From the NCBI GenBank assembly GCA_021735725.1, contig JAIPGS010000024.1, positions 1-10,908 on the forward strand: 10,908 nt of DNA, in the 5' to 3' direction. Below, in pieces: positions 4,599-10,908 of the stretch; the first letter of the stretch is position 1, and each line of letters opens with the position of its first letter. The notes under the pieces are model-generated. The model saw only the letters and a list, made by a program, of their open reading frames with translations, made no database searches and was not told the origin of the DNA. The DNA is from Candidatus Babeliales bacterium. GTDB lineage: Bacteria; Babelota; Babeliae; Babelales; CAIQNR01. Position numbers and translations under genes: made by a program.

Positions 4599-7139
4599 AT
4601 GATTACCACCCTTCTTGCCAAATTATTAGGTTCTCGCAATGATCGAGAAGTTTCAAAATTACTTCCTCTTGTGGAGCAAGTAAATTCGTTTGAATCGGCA
4701 GTTCAAGCACTTTCAGATGATGGTCTTAAAGAAAAAACTAATGAATTTCGTAAACAGTTAGCCGATGGCAAAACGTTAGATGATCTTTTACCAGAAGCAT
4801 TTGCAGTTGTGCGTGAAGCAAGTAGAAGAACGCTTGGACAACGTCATTATGATGTGCAAATTATGGGTGGGATAGTGATGCACCAAGGTAAGATTGCTGA
4901 AATGAAAACCGGTGAAGGTAAAACATTAACAGCAACGTTGCCTCTTTATTTAAATGCATTATCAGGCAAAGCTGCTCTTTTGGTAACGGTGAATGATTAT
5001 TTAGCAAAACGTGATTCTGAATGGATGGCTCCCATATTTAATCTTTTAGGTTTATCGGTGAGTTGTCTTCAAAATAGTATGCATGATGCTGAGCGTAAAG
5101 AAGTTTATAACGCCGATGTTATTTATGCGACTAATAATGAACTTGGTTTTGATTATTTGCGTGATAATATGAAATTTCGTTTAGAAGATTATGTGCAACG
5201 TGATTTATACTTTGCTATTGTTGATGAAGTTGATTCAATTTTAATTGATGAAGCGCGAACTCCTTTAATTATTTCTGGGTCATCAGACGAAGAAAGCAAC
5301 TTGTACCAAAAAGCAAGTGATGGCGTTCGAACTCTTATAAAAAATGAAGATTATGAATTTGATGAAAAACAACGTTCTGTTTTACTTACTGAACAAGGTA
5401 ATGATAAAATGGAAGTGTTTTTTCATATAGAAAATATGTATGCAGTAGAAAATATTAATATTTTGCATCATGTAACGCAAGCGCTTAAAGCACACGTAAT
5501 GTTTAAAAAAGATATTGATTATGTAGTCAGAGATGATCAAGTTCTTATTGTAGATGAATTTACCGGACGTATTTTACCGGGTCGCCGTTATAGTGATGGG
5601 CTTCATCAATCACTTGAAGCAAAAGAAGGAGTAAAGGTTGAAAAAGAAAGTCAAACACTTGCTTCTATCACGCTTCAAAACTTTTTCAGACTTTTTACAA
5701 AACTTGCAGGTATGACTGGGACTGCTTTAACAGAAGCAGAAGAGTTTCATAATATTTATAAATTAGATGCGATTGCTATTCCGACTAATCGTGCTTTGAT
5801 TAGAGAAGATAAAAATGATCTTATTTTCTTGAGCGAGGCTGCAAAGTTTAGAGCGATTTTAGAAGATATTAAAGAACGGCACAAAAAAGGGCAGCCAATT
5901 TTAATTGGTACCATTGCAATTGAAACATCAGAACGATTGAGTAATCTTTTACGATCTGAAAAAATTCCTCATGAAGTACTTAATGCAAAGCAACATGAAC
6001 GGGAAGCTGAAATTGTAGAAAATGCAGGAAAATTTGGCAGCATTATGATTGCAACAAACATGGCTGGGCGTGGAACTGATATTAAATTAACTCCTGAAGC
6101 GCTTGAAGCAGGGGGACTTTATATTCTTGGTACTGAACGCCACGAAAGTCGTCGAATTGATAATCAGCTGCGTGGACGATCTGGACGTCAAGGGGACCGA
6201 GGAGAGTCACGTTTTTATATTTCTTTAGAAGATAATTTAATTCGTGTTTTTGCAGGAGATGACTTAAAAAATAAAATGATGCATTGGGGAATGGAAGAAG
6301 ATGAAATTATTGAAGATAAAATGGTTTCTCGTATTATTGAACATTCTCAAGAAAAAGTTGAAAAACGAAATTTTGATGTTCGTAAACATTTGATTGAATA
6401 TGATGATGTTATGAATCAACATAGAAAAGTTGTGTACCAATATCGCCGCAATGTCCTTGAAGGCGAAGAACAAGTATATGAACTTGTTCGGGATATGATT
6501 GTTGATAGTGTACAAGATATCTTTAAAAACTTGGTTCACGGACGTGAGCTTGACGAAAAAGAATTTGATGGATTAATCTTATTTATTTCTAAAATGATTC
6601 ATATTGAAAAATCATTCTTGGATCAACAATCGTTTAACAGAAAAAATTCTGATGAACTGGAAAAAGATGTAATCAATTTTATTCTTGAACAATACTCATT
6701 ATTCCGCAAATCTGGCGATCTTGAAATGATTAGTAGTGCTGAAAAATGGGTAATGCTTGAAACTATTGATCAAGCATGGAAACAACATATGCTCAACTTA
6801 GATCATTTAAAAGAAGGTATCAATTTACGCAGTTGGGGACAAAAAAATCCTTTAATAGAATATAAAAAAGAAGCATTTGTAATGTTTGAAGAAATGATGC
6901 GACACATTAAGTGGGAAATTGTGCATCGTATATTCTATCTTGATGTTGGTCAATTTGATTCTAAAGAAATTGAAAGAAAACGTAAACGTGAACTTGAAAA
7001 AATTCATTTGCAAGGAACTTCGGACAATAATGATGAACCTGGTCAAGTAACAATGCGACGTGAAGAACCAAAAGTTGGACGAAATGATGATTGTTCTTGT
7101 GGGTCAGGTAAAAAATATAAAAAATGTTGTGGCTCATAA
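4599..7139 (+). CDS. secA: Preprotein translocase subunit SecA (ATPase)
   Basis: SecA is the ATP-driven motor that pushes unfolded preproteins through SecYEG. At 846 aa it is close to the B. subtilis length and shorter than the 901 aa of E. coli. All hallmark motifs are intact: Walker A MKTGEGKT (102-109), Walker B-type DEVD (209-212) followed by SILIDEARTPLIISG, MTGTA (372-376), MAGRGTDI (488-495) and the second-helicase-domain arginine-finger region GRSGRQGDRG (526-535). The helical scaffold/wing region and a charged linker follow. The C-terminus is the SEC-C zinc motif CxCGSGKKYKKCC with Cys832, Cys834, Cys843 and Cys844, which in other bacteria binds SecB or the ribosome. AGAGGA (4582-4587) lies 11 bases before ATG, slightly long. 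The five signal-peptide proteins encoded nearby are its expected clients. Followed by a strong terminator. No defect seen. Confidence 0.99.
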   Translation: MITTLLAKLLGSRNDREVSKLLPLVEQVNSFESAVQALSDDGLKEKTNEFRKQLADGKTLDDLLPEAFAVVREASRRTLGQRHYDVQIMGGIVMHQGKIAEMKTGEGKTLTATLPLYLNALSGKAALLVTVNDYLAKRDSEWMAPIFNLLGLSVSCLQNSMHDAERKEVYNADVIYATNNELGFDYLRDNMKFRLEDYVQRDLYFAIVDEVDSILIDEARTPLIISGSSDEESNLYQKASDGVRTLIKNEDYEFDEKQRSVLLTEQGNDKMEVFFHIENMYAVENINILHHVTQALKAHVMFKKDIDYVVRDDQVLIVDEFTGRILPGRRYSDGLHQSLEAKEGVKVEKESQTLASITLQNFFRLFTKLAGMTGTALTEAEEFHNIYKLDAIAIPTNRALIREDKNDLIFLSEAAKFRAILEDIKERHKKGQPILIGTIAIETSERLSNLLRSEKIPHEVLNAKQHEREAEIVENAGKFGSIMIATNMAGRGTDIKLTPEALEAGGLYILGTERHESRRIDNQLRGRSGRQGDRGESRFYISLEDNLIRVFAGDDLKNKMMHWGMEEDEIIEDKMVSRIIEHSQEKVEKRNFDVRKHLIEYDDVMNQHRKVVYQYRRNVLEGEEQVYELVRDMIVDSVQDIFKNLVHGRELDEKEFDGLILFISKMIHIEKSFLDQQSFNRKNSDELEKDVINFILEQYSLFRKSGDLEMISSAEKWVMLETIDQAWKQHMLNLDHLKEGINLRSWGQKNPLIEYKKEAFVMFEEMMRHIKWEIVHRIFYLDVGQFDSKEIERKRKRELEKIHLQGTSDNNDEPGQVTMRREEPKVGRNDDCSCGSGKKYKKCCGS

Positions 7140-7153
7140 CATAAAAAAAAAGT

Positions 7154-7189
7154 AAAAAAAATCGGTAATTATTTTACCGATTTTTTTTT
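7154..7189. terminator. Bidirectional rho-independent terminator after secA
   Basis: TCGGTAA (7162-7168) pairs with TTACCGA (7174-7180), five-base loop, with eight A before and nine T after. It serves secA on the + strand and the convergent leftward 223-aa gene on the other strand. Confidence 0.93.
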
Positions 7190-7212
7190 AGTGTTTATTA
7201 TGAACTTATTTT

Positions 7213-7884
7213 TTAAAAAGAAAAATGCATTCCAAAGCCCCGATGATGATAACGTCTTCGCCAGGGTTCATAATATCCATTATAATACGTATCAAATGGA
7301 TCGTATAAAAAATAAGGAGTAACCATTTGCAGCGTGTTTTCTGCACGTATTTTTTCTAATTCTTGTTGATGTTCTAATTGATCTTGAATTAATTCATCAA
7401 TGTCGTCACCCATATAAGAATCCATTAAATTTTTAGTGCTGTTATATATTAAGCGTTCACTTCCATTTTTGTGAAGTACAAAGGGACGGGACACATGAAT
7501 AGCTCGTGTTCGTTTAAAAAGAACAATATGTCCTTGCTCAGAGTTGAGAATAAGTTTTCCATTTTCATCTTGTTCAAGATCAAACATTTCTTGTAGTTCA
7601 GGCATTGTATCTAAATTTACTTGTCCAAATTTAACACCCGCAGTGTTATATGCTTCAAGATTACTGACATCTTTAAAACCTTTGCGAGCATAACGAATCG
7701 CTTGTTTTGTATCAGGATCAATATTTTTACGAGGTTTTCTGTAAAAAAAGATAACAGAAAGGGGATTAGTTGCGGATACAAGAGTATCAAATCCTTTTTG
7801 CGACGCGATAGACTTTACTCTGGCAAGTACAGAACTATCCAAAATAAAGAACGCAAAAAATAATATTAATCGATTAATTCTCAT
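7213..7884 (-). CDS. Exported thioredoxin-fold-like protein lacking the CxxC active site
   Basis: 223 aa. Residues 1-21 are a signal peptide (MRINR, core LILFFAFFILDSSV, cleavage VLA before RV; Asp16 is unusual in such a region). Residues about 30-130 follow the thioredoxin order: a hydrophobic strand LSVIFFY (42-48), a helix, GVKFGQVNLDTMPELQEMFDL (83-103) like the family's VKF-KVDVDENPEL pattern, then a strand GHIVLFK (118-124). Where CxxC should be, the sequence is RKPRKN, and the cis-proline before the last strands is absent, so thiol redox activity is not expected. A charged helix (about 165-190) and an aromatic, Arg/His-rich tail ending MHFSF follow. The frame is open upstream to 7953, but I chose the ATG at 7884. 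It has GGAGG (7890-7894) five bases before it and starts the signal peptide, and the likely -10 lies inside the upstream extension. Fold assignment is by eye, moderate confidence. Confidence 0.8.
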   Translation of the reverse strand: MRINRLILFFAFFILDSSVLARVKSIASQKGFDTLVSATNPLSVIFFYRKPRKNIDPDTKQAIRYARKGFKDVSNLEAYNTAGVKFGQVNLDTMPELQEMFDLEQDENGKLILNSEQGHIVLFKRTRAIHVSRPFVLHKNGSERLIYNSTKNLMDSYMGDDIDELIQDQLEHQQELEKIRAENTLQMVTPYFLYDPFDTYYNGYYEPWRRRYHHRGFGMHFSF

Positions 7885-7933
7885 AACAACCTCCATTGTC
7901 TCCATTAATCCCATGTAATCTTTCTCTTCTTTT

Positions 7934-7963
7934 AGTATAAAATATGTTACCATGAAAAAACAA
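7934..7963 (-). promoter_or_regulatory. Candidate promoter of the thioredoxin-like gene
   Basis: On the reverse strand TTGTTT (7958-7963), an 18-base spacer, then TATACT (7934-7939, 5/6). It predicts transcription starting near 7927, about 43 bases before the ATG at 7884, and excludes a translation start at 7953. Confidence 0.5.
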
Positions 7964-8008
7964 CATTTTTTTCAATAACCCTTTAAATAAGGCTGATTGG
8001 GAGTTTTA

Positions 8009-8974
8009 ATGGATTTAAAAAAAGCGATTTTAGTAACCGGAGGGGCAGGGTATATCGGGTCTCATGTGTCACTTTATTGTATCAAAAAAGGGCATCGCGT
8101 TATTATTCTTGATAATTATAGTCAAGGGCAAGAGCTGCTTTCTTTTCCCGCCCTGGTGATTAAAGGAGATTATGGAGATCCCGTATTGCTCGCTACCCTT
8201 TTTTCTACCTATGCTATTCAATCAGTGATCCATTGTGGAGCATCAACTCATGCTGCACTATCAATGGCCGATCCTTTATCATATTATGATAATAATGTTT
8301 CAAAGACGGTGATTTTATTGCAACAGATGGTTAAGCATAATGTATTGAAGTTTGTTTTTTCTTCTAGTTGCGCAGTGTATGGAAATCAAGAATCAGCATT
8401 ATTAAACGAAGAAAATCCGCTGCGGCTGGTAAGTAGTCCTTACGGCAAAACAAAAGTGATGGTGGAGCAAATTCTTGCTGATTGCGCCCATTCTTATGGC
8501 ATACAATTTGTGTCTTTACGTTGCTTTAATGCATTTGGAATTGAACCGGGGTCCGGGCTGAAAGAAAATCATATACCAGAAACACATTTAATTCCTCTTT
8601 TGTGGCATACTGCTTATTTAAAAATACCATTTTATATTTTTGGAACAGATTACGATACGCCAGATGGAACGTGCATTCGTGATTATGTGCATGTTTATGA
8701 TAGCGCATCTGCTCATTACAAAGCTTTAGAATATCTTGAAAAAGAAAACCCATCAGATATTTTTAATATTGGGATGGGCAAAGGTTGGTCTGTAAAAGAA
8801 GTAATTAAGGCAGTAGAACTGGTAACACAGCAAAAGATACAAACTAGAGATGCGTTACGAAGGGAGGGTGATCCTGAACGGCTTGTTGCAGATCCTTTTA
8901 AAGCAATACATATTTTGGGATGGAAACCTGTTTATTCAGATCTTATTTCTGGAATTGCTTCATTGTTGGGCTGA
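8009..8974 (+). CDS. galE: UDP-glucose 4-epimerase-type NAD-dependent epimerase (GalE family)
   Basis: 321 aa from the ATG at 8009 (E. coli GalE 338 aa). An extended short-chain dehydrogenase that interconverts UDP-glucose and UDP-galactose, or their N-acetyl forms, with bound NAD. Visible features: dinucleotide-binding TGGAGYIGS (10-18), Asp35 in DNYSQG for the NAD ribose, Ser120 in SSSCAVYG, and the catalytic pair Tyr145 and Lys149 in PYGKTK, with the same 25- and 4-residue spacing as E. coli Ser124/Tyr149/Lys153. C-terminal substrate-domain signatures are PETHLIPL, GTDYDTPDGTCIRDYVHV and REGDPERLVADP. GGGAG (7999-8003) lies five bases before this ATG. An in-frame TTG at 7997 would add four residues and is less likely. 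No other Leloir-pathway gene is next to it, so it more likely supplies sugars for surface glycans than for galactose use. Substrate range cannot be read from sequence alone. Confidence 0.93.
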   Translation: MDLKKAILVTGGAGYIGSHVSLYCIKKGHRVIILDNYSQGQELLSFPALVIKGDYGDPVLLATLFSTYAIQSVIHCGASTHAALSMADPLSYYDNNVSKTVILLQQMVKHNVLKFVFSSSCAVYGNQESALLNEENPLRLVSSPYGKTKVMVEQILADCAHSYGIQFVSLRCFNAFGIEPGSGLKENHIPETHLIPLLWHTAYLKIPFYIFGTDYDTPDGTCIRDYVHVYDSASAHYKALEYLEKENPSDIFNIGMGKGWSVKEVIKAVELVTQQKIQTRDALRREGDPERLVADPFKAIHILGWKPVYSDLISGIASLLG

Positions 8975-9000
8975 ATAGTGTAAATTTAATAAAATAAAAT

Positions 9001-9034
9001 AGCCTCAGATGTTTTTATGTCTGAGGCTTTTTTT
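9001..9034. terminator. Rho-independent terminator after galE, shared with the convergent gene
   Basis: AGCCTCAGA (9001-9009) pairs perfectly with TCTGAGGCT (9020-9028) around a ten-base loop and is followed by seven T (9028-9034) on the + strand. On the reverse strand the stem is followed by an interrupted T-rich stretch (ATTTTATTTTATT), so it probably also ends the leftward coiled-coil transcript. Confidence 0.92.
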
Positions 9035-9071
9035 ATTCTCTTTATCAGATCTTCTGTTTGAGCTATTTTTC

Positions 9072-10908
9072 TTAAAATATTTCGCTTCCATTTTTTGGGA
9101 TAGAAGAAGTTGTTTGATTTGTGGGTGGTCTTCCTGCTTCTCTAAGTTTTAATGCTTGTTGTTTTGGCGTCAAAGGTTTTGTTGGAGTTTTAGGTTGTTC
9201 CTTTGTTGTTGTGAGTTGATCTTGAAACGGTAGCAATTTGTTTTTAAGATCGGTATTTTCAGCTTCAACTTTTTCTAAATCTTTTTCAATTTGCGCTAAT
9301 TTCCCTGCAGAATCCTTACGTTTTTGTAATTGTTGGTTCAGCTCTTTAGTGGCGGCTTCTGAGTTTTTTTGATATGTGTCAAAGCTTTCTTTTTCTGCTG
9401 CAAGTTCTTTTTCACGTGCCCGCAGTTGTGTTGTTAGTTTGTTTATTGCGGCCTGATCAGCATCTTGTTTTTGTTGAGATTGTGTAACAGATTGTTGATC
9501 TTTTTCTAATTCAGCTATTTTTACACGAAGGCTTTTTATTGTGTTAGCATTTTGTTGTTGTTTTTTTAAGTAGCCTTCTTCTTTAGTTTCTTCTTCTTGT
9601 TTTTCTGTTGTGAGAGTATTAATTGTATCTTGAAGAGCGGAATTTTTTGCAGTTAATTGTTGTATCTGTTCTTTAAGTTCACTACCCGCAGATCCTTTAG
9701 CTGTTTCAAGATCTTTTGTTAATGGTGCTATTCGTTCTTGTGCCTGAAGCAATTGAGATTGAGCACTTGCAAGGCCATTAGAACTTAAGGCTTCTTTTTC
9801 TTTTAATTGTTTTTTAAGACTTGTTATTGAATCAGTCATAGTTTCTTTTTCAGTGTTGAGCGCTTCAATAGTGTTTTGTAGACCCGCAAGTTTTTTGTCT
9901 TGATCTGCTTTTTCTTGAGTTATTTTATCTTTTTCATCAGACAGAGCTTTTTGTTCTTGTGTAAGTTGTGCTAATTGTTGTTCAAGTTTTTGATTAGCAG
10001 CTTGTTCTTTTTCAAGTTGTTGTTGTGTTGCAGTAGAATTATTTTGCGCATCTGTATGAGCTGCCTTTAGATTAGCAAGTTCTGTGGCAAGATCTGTATT
10101 TTTAGCATCCATAGTTTCTTTTTCAGTCGCTAGTGCTTTCTGAGCAGCCTGTAATTCTGCAAGTTTTTTGTCTTGATCTGCTTTGTCTTGATCTGCTTTA
10201 TCTTTTGCATTAGAAAGAGCTTTTATTCTAGCTTGTTCTTGTGCAAGTTGTGCTGATTGTTCATTCAGTTTTTGTTGTGAGTCAGCTAATTCTTCTTTAA
10301 GTTTTTGTTGTGTTGCAGTAGAATTATTTTGCGTATCAGTATGAGCAGCCTTTAGATTTTCAAGTTCTGTGGCAAGAGCTGTATTTTTAGCATCCATAGT
10401 TTCTTTTTCAGTCGCTAGTGCTTTCTGAGCAGCATTTAATTCAGCAAGTTTTTTGTCTTGAGCTACTTTTTCTTGAGCTATTTTATCTTTTTCATTAGAC
10501 AGAGCTATTATTCTAGCTTGTTCTTGTGCAAGTTTTTGTTGTGAGTCAACTAATTCTTTTTGAAGTTGTTGTTGTGTTGCAGTAGAATTATTTTGTGTAT
10601 CTGTATGAGCTGCTTGAAGTTTTTGATGAGCAGCATTTAATTCAGCAAGTTCTTTGTCTTGATCTGCTTTTTCTTGAGCTATTTTATCTTTTTCATCAGA
10701 CAGAGCTATTATTCTAGCTTGTTCTTGTGCAAGTTTTTGTTGTGAGTCAACTAATTCTTTTTGAAGTTGTTGTTGTGTTGCAGTAGAATCCTTTTGTGTA
10801 TCTGTATGAGCTGCTTGAAGTTTTTGATGAGCAGCATTTAATTCAGCAAGTTCTTTGTCTTGATCTGCTTTTTCTTGAGCTATTTTATCTTTTTCATCAG
10901 ACAGAGCT
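9072..10908 (-). CDS. Long repetitive coiled-coil protein, C-terminal part (5' end outside window)
   Basis: The reverse frame is open from the right edge to TAA at 9072-9074, giving 611 visible codons. The first in-frame ATG in the window (10397) is inside a repeat and is not the true start. The protein is extremely rich in Q, K, A, E and D and nearly free of proline, glycine and aromatics, as in a continuous alpha-helical coiled coil. Its N-terminal visible half (residues 1-320) is built of four repeat units beginning ALS(D/N); a fifth, degenerate copy follows at about 321-357, and then non-repeated coiled coil to about residue 555. The last 50 or so residues are Pro/Thr-rich (KTPTKPLTPKQQ) and probably disordered. 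There is no SMC-type ATPase or other enzymatic motif. Whether it carries a signal peptide is unknown. It could be a surface filament, cytoskeletal element or secreted host-interaction protein; the sequence does not decide. Generic similarity to myosin-like or SMC coiled coils would be compositional. Confidence 0.85.
   Translation of the reverse strand, partial: ALSDEKDKIAQEKADQDKELAELNAAHQKLQAAHTDTQKDSTATQQQLQKELVDSQQKLAQEQARIIALSDEKDKIAQEKADQDKELAELNAAHQKLQAAHTDTQNNSTATQQQLQKELVDSQQKLAQEQARIIALSNEKDKIAQEKVAQDKKLAELNAAQKALATEKETMDAKNTALATELENLKAAHTDTQNNSTATQQKLKEELADSQQKLNEQSAQLAQEQARIKALSNAKDKADQDKADQDKKLAELQAAQKALATEKETMDAKNTDLATELANLKAAHTDAQNNSTATQQQLEKEQAANQKLEQQLAQLTQEQKALSDEKDKITQEKADQDKKLAGLQNTIEALNTEKETMTDSITSLKKQLKEKEALSSNGLASAQSQLLQAQERIAPLTKDLETAKGSAGSELKEQIQQLTAKNSALQDTINTLTTEKQEEETKEEGYLKKQQQNANTIKSLRVKIAELEKDQQSVTQSQQKQDADQAAINKLTTQLRAREKELAAEKESFDTYQKNSEAATKELNQQLQKRKDSAGKLAQIEKDLEKVEAENTDLKNKLLPFQDQLTTTKEQPKTPTKPLTPKQQALKLREAGRPPTNQTTSSIPKNGSEIF
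9948..10907 (-). repeat. Four coiled-coil repeat units of 67, 67, 95 and 91 residues
   Basis: Units in protein order: 10707-10907 (67 aa), 10506-10706 (67 aa), 10221-10505 (95 aa) and 9948-10220 (91 aa). All start ALS(D/N)xKDK, share xAQDK or ADQDK, (K/E)LAEL and a landmark NNSTATQQ (KDSTATQQ in the first), and end near (L)xQEQ. The longer units carry a 21-residue insert including TEKETMDAKNT and a further 7-residue extension. A degenerate fifth copy continues to about 9837. The array very likely continues past the window edge, since the edge falls one base into the next unit. Confidence 0.88.
10506..10907 (-). repeat. Near-identical 201-bp tandem duplication
   Basis: The copies 10506-10706 and 10707-10907 match at 199 of 201 positions by direct reading. 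The only two differences are in adjacent codons of the STATQQ landmark region, changing Asn-Asn to Lys-Asp. Such identity, including all third codon positions, indicates a very recent duplication or ongoing gene conversion. Confidence 0.9.

Noticed and set aside
6264..7046. Two leftward frames inside secA
   Set aside because: secA is intact across this region; Phe/Ile/Asn-rich translations are typical of antisense to AT-rich coding sequence.
7621..7863. 80-codon rightward frame opposite the thioredoxin-like gene
   Set aside because: Antisense shadow with no translation signal.
8526..8753. Leftward frame within galE
   Set aside because: Overlaps the conserved substrate-binding segments of galE on the other strand; no independent support.
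10397..10397. ATG at 10397 as the start of the coiled-coil protein
   Set aside because: It lies in the middle of a repeat unit; the frame stays open with matching repeats to the window edge, and there is no ribosome-binding site.
9948..10907. Repeat array as a possible CRISPR or intergenic satellite
   Set aside because: Units are long, contiguous without spacers, and all are read in one uninterrupted coding frame.

Overview
The window is an AT-rich bacterial chromosome segment carrying four conserved housekeeping genes on the + strand: the 3' part of ftsZ, a PgeF/YfiH-type multicopper-oxidase-like gene, secA and a galE-type epimerase. Interleaved on the - strand are six genes of unknown function. 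Five have clear N-terminal export signals and the sixth is a long coiled-coil protein cut by the right edge. Low GC, compact spacing and many short exported orphan proteins next to core genes fit a host-associated or reduced-genome, Gram-negative-type bacterium. Candidate phylum Dependentiae (TM6/Babeliae) is my best guess from overall gene style only. No rRNA or other lineage marker is present to prove it.

Layout. 1-1124: C-terminal two fifths or more of FtsZ, with a long charged linker, the conserved C-terminal peptide and an unusual lysine-rich end. 1194-3681: four leftward genes for small exported proteins (106, 155, 243 and 148 aa), mostly with their own promoter-like elements and terminators, so they look like single-gene units rather than an operon. 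3822-4529: pgeF, divergent from the last of these. 4599-7139: secA, complete, with its own candidate promoter overlapping the end of pgeF. 7213-7884: leftward gene for an exported thioredoxin-fold-like protein lacking CxxC. 8009-8974: galE-like epimerase. 9072 to the right edge: leftward coiled-coil protein built from 67-95-residue repeats, two of which are 199/201 identical in DNA.

Each convergent pair (ftsZ with the 106-aa gene, secA with the thioredoxin-like gene, galE with the coiled-coil gene) is separated by one hairpin that can act as terminator in both, or nearly both, directions. No intergenic stretch exceeds 300 bases. No tRNA, rRNA, CRISPR array, insertion sequence or phage gene was seen.

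How the genes relate: FtsZ (division), PgeF (peptidoglycan precursor quality control), GalE (sugar nucleotides for surface glycans) and SecA (export motor) are all cell-envelope functions. The five signal-peptide proteins would be SecA/SecYEG clients. The most novel material is in the orphan genes: an 11-residue amphipathic repeat protein, the redox-dead thioredoxin-like protein and the recently expanded coiled coil. Nothing here amounts to a demonstrable new multi-gene system.
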